From Candidatus Eiseniibacteriota bacterium (GTDB lineage Bacteria; Joyebacterota; Joyebacteria; Joyebacterales; Joyebacteraceae), in assembly GCA_030622115.1 (NCBI GenBank), contig JAUXGN010000014.1:1-63784 (forward strand): 63,784 bases of DNA. The letters run 5' to 3'. The notes beneath the pieces are model-generated. The model saw only the letters and a program-made list of their open reading frames with translations, ran no database searches and had not been told where the DNA came from. Each line of letters begins with the position of its first letter. Position 1 is the stretch's first letter. Below are positions 42,429-50,993 of the stretch, one piece after another. The translations under genes were made by a program, and so were the position numbers.

Positions 42429-42965
42429 CTATTCGGAGATGACGAAGTGGGCGCGCCTGTTCTTGGACCACGCGTCCTCGGTGCTTCTTGGGTCAAGCGC
42501 ACGCTCCTCGCCGTAGCTGATCGTCCCCAAGCGGCTTGCGCCTACGCCAAGACCGACAAGGTAGCGCCGCGCAGCCAGAGCCCTCTGCTCACCGAGCGCC
42601 ATGTTGTACTCGCTTGTGCCGCGTTCGTCACAATGTCCCTCTATCATGACGCGGACTTCCTCGTGCTCGGCAAGCCAGCTCGAGACTTCCTGGAGCGTTC
42701 CGACGTTGATACTCAGGATGTCGTAGCTGTCGTAGTCGAAGTGGATATCATCGAAGATGGACGAGCCGGGCTCTATGTATACGATGTCTTCCGGCTGCTC
42801 GTAGAGCACGATATCATCACCGGCAAGCGCGTCGGCTTCCTCGGTCACGCCAGGATCTATGATCGGCTCCTCCACCACGTCCTCTCTCGAACCACACCCC
42901 GACAGAACAGATATCGCTCCTGCAAACAGAACAACTGCCATAAGAAGCACTGCGAACTTCCGCAT
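42429..42965 (-). CDS. pal: Peptidoglycan-associated lipoprotein Pal
   Basis: 178 residues: lipoprotein signal with lipobox (VLSGC), an acidic linker, and an OmpA-like domain (DIHFDYDSYDI; VMIEGHCDERGTSEYNMALGEQRA) that binds peptidoglycan. Pal is held at constriction sites by the TolQRA motor and bound by TolB. GGAGGAG precedes ATG 42965. It follows tolB by 29 bases. Confidence 0.94.
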   Translation of the reverse strand: MRKFAVLLMAVVLFAGAISVLSGCGSREDVVEEPIIDPGVTEEADALAGDDIVLYEQPEDIVYIEPGSSIFDDIHFDYDSYDILSINVGTLQEVSSWLAEHEEVRVMIEGHCDERGTSEYNMALGEQRALAARRYLVGLGVGASRLGTISYGEERALDPRSTEDAWSKNRRAHFVISE

Positions 42966-42994
42966 TCTCTCTCCTCCTCGCAAGCCCCGGGGCC

Positions 42995-44299
42995 TCAATC
43001 GGACCACGTCGGGCTCAGGTAGTCACCAGCACCGCTGGTGAGCCTCACCGGTTCCAGTTCATAGATGTCGAGCATGTACAGATCTGACTTTCCTCCGGAG
43101 GTCACGCTGTATGTAATGTGCCGCCCATCCCTCGCCCAGGAAGGGTCCTCCTTGTCTCCGGGCCCCGCGGTCAAGCGCACGATCTCCTTGCTCCCAACGT
43201 CAACCGTACATATCTGGAACACTCCATCTATCTTCGCAGTAAAAGCCACGAGATTTCCCTTGGGAGACCAATCGGGTGATGTATTGTAGCGTCCCTCATA
43301 CGTAAGCCTCTGAGGGCTTCCCCCTGTAGCACTCATTGTGTATATCTGCGGCGCGCCCGAACGATCGGACACGTAGGCCATCCTGCGTCCGTCCGGGGAC
43401 CAACAGGGCGAAGACTCTGTGTTTCTTCCGAACGTCAGCCGCCGGGGTTCGCTGCCGTCCGCTCGCAGTCTGTAGATCTCAGGGTTGCCGTCCCTGGAAA
43501 GAGTCATCACGACTTCCCCGCCCCTTGGCGACGGCGCCGCAAATGCATTGAGGCCGGGGAAGGACGTTACTCGCGAGCTTGTCCCTGCGGCGATGCGCGT
43601 GCGCCTCGTCTCCTGACGACTCCCTCGTATCATCGTGTAGATGAGTTCCTCACCACCGGGGAACCAGTCGGGGTAGATGGCGATGGCGTTGTCGCGGGTC
43701 ACTCTGCGCCGATTCTCGCCATCGTAATCCATCACGTAGATCTCCTTGGACCCGGTCACGTTCGAGACAAAAGCGATTCTGGTCTGCGCTATGCCGTCCT
43801 CTCCCGTGAGTTCCTTCACGATGTCATCGGATATGTGGTGGACGGCCGCCCGCCAGTCACTGTGCCGCCCGGAGTAGCGTCTGCCGAAGATCGGCTTGCC
43901 TTGCGCCAGATCATACACGGTGACTTCAATGGACATCTCTGAGAGCGTTCCCTCGATCTTGCCTTTCACCAGAACTTCCGCGCCGAGCGCCGCCCATTCC
44001 TGGAAGTTGATCCGGCCAGAGACGCGGTCATCGGTCTCGGTCTCATCCACGAACTCGGTGTTCGCAACAAGGCTGAAGTGGCCGGAGTTGGCAAGGTCAA
44101 ACACCAAGACGTCGCGAACGTCTTCCGCCGCTACTATGGTGCCGCCTTCCACGTCGAAGAGCGGAACAGTAATGATCACCTTCTCCCCGAACGCCTTCGA
44201 CACGCTGATATGAACCTGCGCGCGGGCGATCGGAGTAATGCCCAATTGAAAAAGGAGAAGAAGGAACGCTGTGATGCTCGTGCTGAAGCGTCGTGTCAT
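42995..44299 (-). CDS. tolB: Tol-Pal system protein TolB
   Basis: 434 residues: signal peptide (to about 27, PIARA-Q), TolB N-terminal domain (GRINFQEWAALGAEVLVKGKI) and a six-bladed beta-propeller with PD40 repeats (CWSPDGRRMAYVSDRSGAPQ; DWSPKGNLVAFTAKIDG; SWARDGRHITYSV). Periplasmic. The ATG at 44299 begins the signal peptide. The frame is open to 44407 upstream, but that part is a 42-base tandem repeat without a ribosome site. It lies 113 bases after tolA. Confidence 0.94.
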   Translation of the reverse strand: MTRRFSTSITAFLLLLFQLGITPIARAQVHISVSKAFGEKVIITVPLFDVEGGTIVAAEDVRDVLVFDLANSGHFSLVANTEFVDETETDDRVSGRINFQEWAALGAEVLVKGKIEGTLSEMSIEVTVYDLAQGKPIFGRRYSGRHSDWRAAVHHISDDIVKELTGEDGIAQTRIAFVSNVTGSKEIYVMDYDGENRRRVTRDNAIAIYPDWFPGGEELIYTMIRGSRQETRRTRIAAGTSSRVTSFPGLNAFAAPSPRGGEVVMTLSRDGNPEIYRLRADGSEPRRLTFGRNTESSPCWSPDGRRMAYVSDRSGAPQIYTMSATGGSPQRLTYEGRYNTSPDWSPKGNLVAFTAKIDGVFQICTVDVGSKEIVRLTAGPGDKEDPSWARDGRHITYSVTSGGKSDLYMLDIYELEPVRLTSGAGDYLSPTWSD

Positions 44300-44331
44300 T
44301 GGATACGCCTGCCTTTCATCCGGTCGCGATC

Positions 44332-44415
44332 GTTCACCTTCAGTCCGGCGCTGGAGATTTCCCGCTCGATATTGTTCACCTTCCGTCCGGCGCTGATGAT
44401 TTACCAATCGAGCTA
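44332..44415. repeat. 42-base tandem repeat between tolA and tolB
   Basis: Two units, 44332-44373 and 44374-44415, begin with GTTCACCTTC(A/C)GTCCGGCGCTG and diverge towards their ends; a worn third copy may lie at 44308-44330. The second unit ends exactly with the tolA stop codon. The unit length is a multiple of three but the array is outside genes if tolB starts at 44299. Confidence 0.65.
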
Positions 44416-45120
44416 GTTCCTCGCGACCGTGAAATCTATCGTTACGTCGAGATGATCCTCCATGTAGTCAGCGGGAAGCGGGGGAAAGGGAGTCGACTCC
44501 CGTACCGCCTTCACCGCCGACTGGTCGACATTCTGGAGCCCCGAAGATCGGCGCACCGTGACAACCTCGATCTCTCCCCTCCGCCCGATCCGGAATGAGA
44601 TCTGTGTGGAAAGCTTCTCGTCGCTTACCAGCCTGGAACTAGGCTGCTTCCAGTTCAATCTCACCTTGCCTTGGATAATAGACAGGTACCAGCTGTAGGG
44701 GAAGCGAGAAGCGGTAACGACCGCGCTTGCAGCCGCGGGCTCTTCTACGACCGGCTCAGGCTCCCTCTCTTCTTCACGCGCTTCGTCCTGTGCTCTCAGG
44801 CGTTCCGCCAGGCGTTCTTCGAGGGTCTTCTCATTGCGTGGCGGGGGCGTCACGCGCTTCACCTGTCTGCGCGGCGGGTCAATCGGGATCTGCTCCTCGA
44901 CAACCGGCTCTTCCACAACCGGCTCAGGCTCTGAGATCTCTTCCTGCACTACCGGCTCGGGCTCGGGCGCCGCTGCCCGCGGGGGTGGACTCAGTTCAAC
45001 GAGTTCCACACTGTAGCTCTCGATCCCCATCATCTCCTCCTCGAGAAGTCCCGGAATGAACGGTACCAGGATGAGGAGCAACAGGTGGATGATCGCCGAT
45101 ATGACAAGGAATCGAGACAT
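44413..45120 (-). CDS. tolA: TolA-like protein with TonB C-terminal domain
   Basis: 235 residues: membrane anchor (MSRFLVISAIIHLLLLILV), a Pro/Glu-rich periplasmic stretch with repeated EPEPVVEE, a charged helix (KTLEERLAERLRAQDEAREEE) and a TonB/TolA C-terminal domain (WYLSIIQGKVRLNWKQPSS ... VKAVRESTPFPPLP). Its place after tolQ-tolR and before tolB-pal identifies it as the TolA equivalent, although the helical domain is short and the C-terminal domain resembles TonB, as is usual outside Proteobacteria. The ATG is one base after the tolR stop, so translation is coupled. Confidence 0.88.
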   Translation of the reverse strand: MSRFLVISAIIHLLLLILVPFIPGLLEEEMMGIESYSVELVELSPPPRAAAPEPEPVVQEEISEPEPVVEEPVVEEQIPIDPPRRQVKRVTPPPRNEKTLEERLAERLRAQDEAREEEREPEPVVEEPAAASAVVTASRFPYSWYLSIIQGKVRLNWKQPSSRLVSDEKLSTQISFRIGRRGEIEVVTVRRSSGLQNVDQSAVKAVRESTPFPPLPADYMEDHLDVTIDFTVARN

Positions 45121-45121
45121 G

Positions 45122-45532
45122 CTATTCAGCCGGTTTCGTGGCCATTGCCAGTCTTGAAATGCCTGCACTCCTTGCGGCATCGAGCACCTGAACGACACGG
45201 CCGTACTGGATTTCCTCGTCGGCCTTTATGAGAACGGCCGCCGCGGAGTCGGATGCGTGGATGCTCTCAAGCCGCTGCTTCAGATCCTCAATCGTCACGC
45301 GCTGGTTCTCGAAGTAGATCCTCTCGTTGCTCGATATCGCTATCATAACAACGTTCGAGACGTCGATCTTCTGCGGCTCCGCCGTCGGCAGGGTTACATC
45401 TATGCCTTGCTCGATCATCGGCGCCACGATGATGAAGATAATGAGGAGCGCCATCATGATATCGACCAGCGATGTCACGTTGATATCACCGATCGGACCC
45501 ATGTCGTCTTCGCGCTTCCGTCTTCTCCGCAC
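45122..45532 (-). CDS. tolR: TolR/ExbD motor subunit
   Basis: 136 residues: basic start, one membrane segment with the proton-carrying Asp24 (NVTSLVDIMMALLIIFII), and a periplasmic ExbD domain (LIKADEEIQYGRVVQVLDAARSAGI). A GTG at 45532 preceded by a G-rich site is taken as start; an ATG at 45502 is possible. Distinct from the ExbD at 22311; it belongs to the Tol motor by position. Confidence 0.93.
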   Translation of the reverse strand: MRRRRKREDDMGPIGDINVTSLVDIMMALLIIFIIVAPMIEQGIDVTLPTAEPQKIDVSNVVMIAISSNERIYFENQRVTIEDLKQRLESIHASDSAAAVLIKADEEIQYGRVVQVLDAARSAGISRLAMATKPAE

Positions 45533-45557
45533 GTCGCCCCCTTCACTACCGGACTCG

Positions 45558-46235
45558 CTATCTCGCTCCCATGTTCCGCTCGACAGTGGACATGAACTCG
45601 GACGAGAAGTTCTCCATCCGGACTGTCGCGGTCCGTACGCGATTCATCAGGTAGTTGTATCCAGCGAGCGCCGGGATCGCCACTGCCAGTCCGGCCACAG
45701 TCGTTGTCAGCGCAGCCGAGATGCCGGGTGCGACACTGCTGATGCTGGCGCTTCCCGTCACGTACATGGAGGTGAAGGCTATCATGATGCCCCACACCGT
45801 TCCGAAGAGCCCAACGAACGGAGCGCCGCCCACAACGGTCGCAAGAGTGACCAGGTATTTCTTGAGGTCGATAGTCTCCTCAGCCACGGCCCTCTCCATG
45901 CTGCGCTCCAGACCGTCGATCTGGACGATCGAGAGGCCGCGCCCAAGCGAACTGCCTGCCATGATGAGCGCCAACTCCGCGAGGCCGGCCTCAAACACTG
46001 TCGTGAGTGGAGACGGGTCGAACTTTTGCCTGTTGGCGTAGTGGCTCACCATCCCGTCCGGATCCTCCCGAAATCGCTTGAGGAATCTCTTGGACGCGGA
46101 CTCGGTCTTCCTGAAAGTCAGATACTTGTGGAGAATGATGGCCCACGAGTAGATTGAGACAACGAAGAGAAAGATGACGATCATCTTCCCCAGAGCTCCC
46201 GACTGTCCTACTGTGGCTATGAAACCAGTACCCAC
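45558..46235 (-). CDS. tolQ: TolQ/ExbB proton channel subunit
   Basis: 225 residues with three membrane segments (about 18-38, 125-150, 165-190). The family core reads APFVGLFGTVWGIMIAFTSM followed by PGISAALTTTVAGLAVAIPAL. The start is GTG 46235, since GGAGG lies 5 bases before it; the frame is open upstream into the preceding gene. With TolR it powers TolA. It begins 13 bases after the YIP1-type gene. Confidence 0.93.
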   Translation of the reverse strand: MGTGFIATVGQSGALGKMIVIFLFVVSIYSWAIILHKYLTFRKTESASKRFLKRFREDPDGMVSHYANRQKFDPSPLTTVFEAGLAELALIMAGSSLGRGLSIVQIDGLERSMERAVAEETIDLKKYLVTLATVVGGAPFVGLFGTVWGIMIAFTSMYVTGSASISSVAPGISAALTTTVAGLAVAIPALAGYNYLMNRVRTATVRMENFSSEFMSTVERNMGAR

Positions 46236-46248
46236 CCGTGCCTCCTGT

Positions 46249-47700
46249 CTATTCGATTGCACCGCCGGTCGTCCGAGGCCGATCTTCCACCCCGCCGCTC
46301 ACTTGCGTGCGACCGCCGGTCGCGCGAAGGTAGTCTCTCCATTCCCGATCGAGCGAATCCAGGGGTTCGCCAAGCTCGAGTTCCATCATCGCATCGACTG
46401 GACCGGGTAGACCGACAGCTGCCAAGTACAGATCCAGCGCTGTTCTTTCTCCACGGGTCGCTGCGAGGAATCCGAAGAAGGAACCCGCCGCCGGCTCCGA
46501 TCTCTGCCTGCTGAGACGATGGTATGAGGCCGGGTCCGTCAGCTCCGCAAGTGGAGGCAGATCGCCCCGGTCAAGAAGGCCGATAGCCGCCTCTGCCAGC
46601 GTCATGCCGCCCCATTCGCCGCCTGCATAGAGGGCGAAACCGGTACGGATCAGCGGACTATGCACTCCGCCCAGAGCCCCCGCAACCAGAACCTTCGCGG
46701 TCTCCCGCTTGAGTGCCAGCTCGGAGCCATCCGTCCATGCCAGATGAACGGCATTCGCCCATTCGACACCGTGCGCGACCTCCCCATTGTCGGTCACGTG
46801 TTTCTTCGAATCAAGGGACGCATAAAGATAGACGTCTATTCGCGACGGCGTAACAAGATCCTCCATGACTTGGCCAAGAACTTCGTCCGCCCTTGCGACG
46901 GCGACGGAGGCCGCATCGCCGGCAGACACGAGGATATCCACCCCGATATCCTGCTCGTGGTGGAGAACTCCCACAGCGATCTCGGTCTCGACCCAGTCCT
47001 CATAGGGATTGTCGAGTGCGTCGGCGCTTCCCGTCCCCCCTATGCTCATTATGAGAACATAGATAATTGCGAAGAGTACGCCAGTCTTTGTTGCCTGACG
47101 TCTGTCGAGTTCGAACACCGGCCCGGCCGCGATGCCGAGAAGTACGAAGAACCAGAGCGAGAAGAGGTCGATCTGTCTTGCGAGACTCCAGACGAACGCG
47201 TTCGCTCCCGAGTCAAGCAGGACGGCAAGATTGGCGCCGACCGTGGGTGATCCCGTGATCCTCATGAGGCCGGCCATGGCGAGCGCGCCTACGCCGCTGA
47301 CGACCGACGCGTGAGCAACAGCGCTCAACACCTGCCCGAAACGCGCCCTCCCTCCCATCAACCGCCCCGCGAGCCTGAAGAAGAGCGTCTCTATGAGGAT
47401 TATCAGTGGTACGCCCAGGACAGCCATGAGCACGCTGCCCCCGACGAACCCGGACTTGATGATCTCCGAGGGGTGTCCACTGCGGAGGGCCATGCTGTGT
47501 ATGAAGGGGTCCATATACCCACCCCTCACGGCATAGATGGCGCTCACCAGGGCGCATGCTATGCCGAAGATGACAGGTAGGACCCATCGCGGGCGCTCGC
47601 GCAGTCGCTCGAATGTGCGCGCGGGAAACACGAGAACGAGCGTCAGGGCCGCAATGGCATTGATGGGACGGGATGCAGGTGTCTCGCGTTCATCGTTCAT
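46249..47700 (-). CDS. YIP1-like membrane protein fused to a degenerate MA-type peptidase domain
   Basis: 483 residues. The first 240 form a YIP1-like domain with five or six membrane segments (PARTFERLRERPRWVLPVIFG; ARFGQVLSAVAHASVV; FSLWFFVLLGIAAG). The C-terminal half follows the plan of MA-type gluzincins (VYLYASLDSKKHV ... WANAVHLAW ... ALYAGGEW ... FFGFLAATRGERTALDLYLAA), but the expected HExxH reads RETAKV and the second Glu site reads RTGFALY, so catalysis is unlikely. The ATG at 47700 gives a sensible cytoplasmic leader. It directly precedes tolQ with 13 bases between, so it is probably cotranscribed with the Tol genes. Confidence 0.7.
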   Translation of the reverse strand: MNDERETPASRPINAIAALTLVLVFPARTFERLRERPRWVLPVIFGIACALVSAIYAVRGGYMDPFIHSMALRSGHPSEIIKSGFVGGSVLMAVLGVPLIILIETLFFRLAGRLMGGRARFGQVLSAVAHASVVSGVGALAMAGLMRITGSPTVGANLAVLLDSGANAFVWSLARQIDLFSLWFFVLLGIAAGPVFELDRRQATKTGVLFAIIYVLIMSIGGTGSADALDNPYEDWVETEIAVGVLHHEQDIGVDILVSAGDAASVAVARADEVLGQVMEDLVTPSRIDVYLYASLDSKKHVTDNGEVAHGVEWANAVHLAWTDGSELALKRETAKVLVAGALGGVHSPLIRTGFALYAGGEWGGMTLAEAAIGLLDRGDLPPLAELTDPASYHRLSRQRSEPAAGSFFGFLAATRGERTALDLYLAAVGLPGPVDAMMELELGEPLDSLDREWRDYLRATGGRTQVSGGVEDRPRTTGGAIE

Positions 47701-47859
47701 TGGTTCATCTCGCCTCAACCGATAGGGCGAACGTCTGCGTGAGTGAATCGGGATTACCGCCCGCGGCCGGAAATGCGCCGCAGCCGTGGCGGTCACCACG
47801 GGCAGTCTGTTTGGGCAGAAACGGTCGGAGACCGACCGGACACGGTAGCGTAGACACTA

Positions 47860-48804
47860 CTACCGGGATTTGCGCGATGTCAAGAGCGGCCTCATACTGC
47901 GCTTTCTTCCCTGGAAGGTGGCAATCTCGGTGACACCCGCTCGCTTCAGGTGCTTCACGACCAGATCGAAGTCCATTCCGACCTGCTTTGGTGCGTGAGC
48001 GTCCGAGCCGAGCGTCACAGCCACGCCCTCTTTGGCACAGGCCTTGAGGAAACCGAGCGCCGGGTAGAGTTCCTGCGCCTTCTTGCGAAGGCCGGAACTG
48101 TTGACCTCAATGGCAACGTCATGCTCTGCCAGCGCTTCTGCAGCCTCGCGGTACATCTCATCGACAGGGAGCGTGGTCCAGACACCGTGCTTCTTCACAA
48201 GATCCGGATGCGCCATGATGTCGAAGCCACCCTTCTCCACGGCTTCACAGAAGAGCTCGAAGTACCGGACGTACATGTCGTCGGGGTTCTTCCCCGCGTA
48301 GCTCGATAGCCTCCGACTGTCGCCGAAGTCCCACCCGTCGAGGTAGTGTATCGCGCCGTAGACGTAATCGAACTCGTAGGGGGAAGCAGCCTCCCACACC
48401 TCATCCATCTGGCCGGAGATGTAGTCCATCTCTATCCCGAAGCGTATCGCGATCGACTCGACCGATTGCTGAACGTCGCGAACGAGTTCAGCATAGAGTG
48501 GGAGTTCATCGGGAGCCATGGTGAGGCCTTCATCCCTGATGTGCAGGAGCGGCATGTGGTCCGAGAAGCCTATCTCGGAGAGTCCTTTTCGGATCGCCTC
48601 CCGGACATAGTCCTCCGGCTCACCGACGGCATGCCCACACAGCCTCGTGTGGATGTGGTAGTCGACAAGGTGCGCATAGGAATCCGGATCAAGTTCACGA
48701 CTCGACCGTGTCCAATCAAGGGTCCTGCGCTTCGCCGCACGTTTCAACCTGCCGGAATCCAACTGGCCTCCGCTCTTCGGACTACTCGCCGGCTGCCTTC
48801 TCAT
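47860..48804 (-). CDS. PHP-domain phosphoesterase, histidinol-phosphatase (HisJ/HisK) type
   Basis: 314 residues. Metal-binding blocks of the PHP fold are complete: DYHIHTRLCGHA, GFSDHMPL, GIEMDYI, GAIHYLDGWDFGD, DIMAHPDLVKKHG, NSSGLRKKAQELYP and TLGSDAHAPKQVG. These match HisJ-type histidinol-phosphate phosphatases, but no other his gene is near, so the substrate is open. The ATG at 48804 has GGAGCGG in front and overlaps the preceding gene by 23 bases; the first 45 residues (basic, low complexity) precede the PHP fold. Confidence 0.88.
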   Translation of the reverse strand: MRRQPASSPKSGGQLDSGRLKRAAKRRTLDWTRSSRELDPDSYAHLVDYHIHTRLCGHAVGEPEDYVREAIRKGLSEIGFSDHMPLLHIRDEGLTMAPDELPLYAELVRDVQQSVESIAIRFGIEMDYISGQMDEVWEAASPYEFDYVYGAIHYLDGWDFGDSRRLSSYAGKNPDDMYVRYFELFCEAVEKGGFDIMAHPDLVKKHGVWTTLPVDEMYREAAEALAEHDVAIEVNSSGLRKKAQELYPALGFLKACAKEGVAVTLGSDAHAPKQVGMDFDLVVKHLKRAGVTEIATFQGRKRSMRPLLTSRKSR

Positions 48805-49375
48805 CCGCTCCAGCGGGATCCTCAGGCGTTCCTCGTGCAGCCGCAGCATCGTACCCCATCAACGTCGCCATCTCGCGCCCGGCGTCTGTCATCCTGCGAT
48901 AGAGGAAACTCGATGGCACCTCATAGTCGACCGTGGCCATAGGCCGTCGCGTAGCTGAGTGGATCATCTCGCCGTGAACGAGGAGTTTATCATCTGACCC
49001 CGTTAGCTCGAAGTAGACGAGCCCGTCGAAGTCCGTCCCCTCGGCCGCTACCTCCGGTACCCTCTCGCGTGACGCCACGACCTCAACGTAGACACCGGAT
49101 TCTCTCGCAAATGACCGCGCGAACCAGCGGGCCGTGGCGATAGCCACCGAATCCGCCGAAACCGGGAAGAAGCCCTCTCTTGCATCTACCACAATAGGCA
49201 TCACTGCCACTCGGTCCACGGCTTGGGCGACCGGCGCGGTCGACTCAAAGGAGCAACGCACGACGCCGACCACGATAAGTCCCAGACTCAGAACCAAAAC
49301 TACCTTGAGCCAGAGCGACTGTGACAACCACCCGCCCTTGCGCACGCCCTGTGCTTCCGTCTTCTCGCTCATCAT
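48782..49375 (-). CDS. Membrane-anchored extracytoplasmic protein of unknown function
   Basis: 197 residues. One N-terminal membrane segment (LKVVLVLSLGLIVVGVV) ends in RCS, so it is an anchor rather than a classical lipobox. The outer part has an alpha/beta pattern (VDRVAVMPIVVDAREGFFPV; YVEVVASRERVPEVA; GLVYFELTG) reminiscent of the small outer-membrane-associated proteins that contain a CsgG- or LptE-like fold, but no family was recognised. It begins immediately after the symporter stop, with GAGGTG just before, and overlaps the PHP gene; the three are one transcription unit. Confidence 0.6.
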   Translation of the reverse strand: MMSEKTEAQGVRKGGWLSQSLWLKVVLVLSLGLIVVGVVRCSFESTAPVAQAVDRVAVMPIVVDAREGFFPVSADSVAIATARWFARSFARESGVYVEVVASRERVPEVAAEGTDFDGLVYFELTGSDDKLLVHGEMIHSATRRPMATVDYEVPSSFLYRRMTDAGREMATLMGYDAAAARGTPEDPAGADEKAAGE

Positions 49376-50839
49376 CTACACCTCGCCTTTGCCCCACGCC
49401 CGGCTGATGAGAGCCGGGTCGGGCGGGGAAGTTATGAGACTGACTACTATCAGCACGATAAGGGAAACAGCAACGCCCGGGATGAACCCGTGGATACCGA
49501 ACGGCTTCCCTGCGATCATCCATCCAAGCGCGACGACCGTACCCGCTATCATGGAAGACAATACACCCGCGCCGTTAGCCCGCTTCCAGTAGACGCCCAG
49601 CACGACCGGCCACAGGCAGGCCGATGCGATCACGGCCCAGGCAAACGCGGTGATAACGAGTACAAGTCCGGGCGGACGATAGGCTATGACGAGCGAGATA
49701 AGGCCGGCCGCGAGACTTGCCACCCTCCCTATCATGACATCACGCCTGTCACTCTGCGGTCCGCGCTTTCTGCCTTTCCTCTCCTCCTGATTCCCGCGGA
49801 GGTCCCTTGTAATGGCTCCGGATACGATGATGAGAACCGATGCAAACGTAGACATGCCCGCTGCCATGACTCCCGCCATGAAGATCGCGCCTCCCCATGG
49901 ATTCAGAACGAGTTGGGCGAGCTTGGGAATCGCCAGATCCGGATTCTCAAGCGTCGGGAGAAGAATGCGGCTGATCGCGCCGGTCATGTACGGGAGTATG
50001 GCCATGGCGCCACCGAGGGTCGCAAGAACCACCCCCAGCCTCAACACGCGCGTGCTCTTCATGGAGTAGAAGCGCACCAGAAGCTGCGGCATGCCCCAGA
50101 CACCCAGACTCACGATGAGGGCATACGACGTGAGGCCGCTCCACCCCCACACTCCGGGTGTGGTGACAAGACCCGGATCGATAGCCGCGAGCTGGATATT
50201 GGCCGCCGTCAGCCCTCCCACTCTGGCGAGCGCGGCAAATGTAAGGAGGAAGAGTCCAAACAGCATGATCCACGCCTGAACGAAACTCGTCCAGACAACG
50301 GCGAGGTAGCCGCCTATCGACACGTAGATGAGAATAATGAGACCCGCAACGATGACGGCCGTCGTGTACGGAATCCCCATCAGCCCTTCCATGACGCGTC
50401 CCATACCTACAAGGACACTCACGTTGTATACGATCATGAAGACGAAGATGATGACGGCCGAGAAGACCTCAGCTTCACGCGAGCCGTAACGCTTCCCGAT
50501 GAAACCAGGGATGGTCATCGTGTCAAGGCGCTTGGTGAACTCCCACAGACGCCGACCGAGCACGATCCAGGCAAGCGTGCATCCGATGAGTACGTTCGAC
50601 GCGGCTACCCAGAGCGTGGACATCCCGAAGCGGTAACCGAAGGCGCCCCCGCCGACGATAACCACCGAGCTGAAGTAGGCTGCAACGAAGGAGAAGGCGG
50701 TTACCCATGGGCCGATCTGCCGCCCTCCAATGTAGAAATCCGCCGCGTTTCGCGTGCGCCGCCCCATCCAGATTCCCATCGCGACCAGAACGACGATGTA
50801 GACAGCCAGTACGGTCGAATAGACGGCCATGCTACTCAT
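49376..50839 (-). CDS. Sodium:solute symporter (SSF family)
   Basis: 487 residues with 13 membrane segments. The SSF hallmarks are present: NAADFYIGGRQIGPWVTAFS near the N-terminus, GGGAFGYRFG in segment 2-3, IPGFIGKRYGS and the sodium-site region AAGMSTFASVLIIVSGAITRD. It resembles the pantothenate/proline branch; the solute is unknown. The ATG at 50839 is preceded by GGGGGAGGTGGCG, a strong site that lies inside the overlapping small gene. Downstream genes follow without a gap. Confidence 0.92.
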   Translation of the reverse strand: MSSMAVYSTVLAVYIVVLVAMGIWMGRRTRNAADFYIGGRQIGPWVTAFSFVAAYFSSVVIVGGGAFGYRFGMSTLWVAASNVLIGCTLAWIVLGRRLWEFTKRLDTMTIPGFIGKRYGSREAEVFSAVIIFVFMIVYNVSVLVGMGRVMEGLMGIPYTTAVIVAGLIILIYVSIGGYLAVVWTSFVQAWIMLFGLFLLTFAALARVGGLTAANIQLAAIDPGLVTTPGVWGWSGLTSYALIVSLGVWGMPQLLVRFYSMKSTRVLRLGVVLATLGGAMAILPYMTGAISRILLPTLENPDLAIPKLAQLVLNPWGGAIFMAGVMAAGMSTFASVLIIVSGAITRDLRGNQEERKGRKRGPQSDRRDVMIGRVASLAAGLISLVIAYRPPGLVLVITAFAWAVIASACLWPVVLGVYWKRANGAGVLSSMIAGTVVALGWMIAGKPFGIHGFIPGVAVSLIVLIVVSLITSPPDPALISRAWGKGEV

Positions 50840-50963
50840 CGCCACCTCCCCCATCGTCCCTTCTTGCAGTGACGATGGCCCAGACTATGGCCAGAAGAAT
50901 GGTCCCGGCAACAACCAGGAGTGCTAAGAAGGTGCCCCATGAGAATCCGAAAGGTCCCCCCAT
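50832..50963 (-). CDS. 43-residue single-pass membrane peptide overlapping the symporter gene
   Basis: ATG 50963 is preceded by GGGAGGATAGA, a near-ideal ribosome site. The 43 codons encode MGGPFGFSWG, one membrane helix (FLALLVVAGTILLAIVWAIV) and a basic then acidic tail (TARRDDGGGGDE). The stop lies at 50832-50834, and the symporter ATG at 50839 sits inside its last codons, an 8-base overlap that couples the two. Small membrane peptides encoded with SSF symporters are known as accessory proteins (for example the YhdT-type partner of PanF); this one is shorter. Probably a symporter subunit or stabiliser, by inference. Confidence 0.75.
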   Translation of the reverse strand: MGGPFGFSWGTFLALLVVAGTILLAIVWAIVTARRDDGGGGDE

Positions 50964-50993
50964 TCTATCCTCCCTCGCGGCCTTAGCCGGCTT

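Noticed and set aside
47784-47801. CCGTGG/CCACGG hairpin upstream of the YIP1-type gene
   Set aside because: Six-base stem with no T run; not distinguishable from background in this GC-rich sequence.
49490-50872. 460-codon plus frame opposite the symporter
   Set aside because: Highly charged His/Arg/Asp-rich translation, antisense to a clear membrane protein; a shadow.
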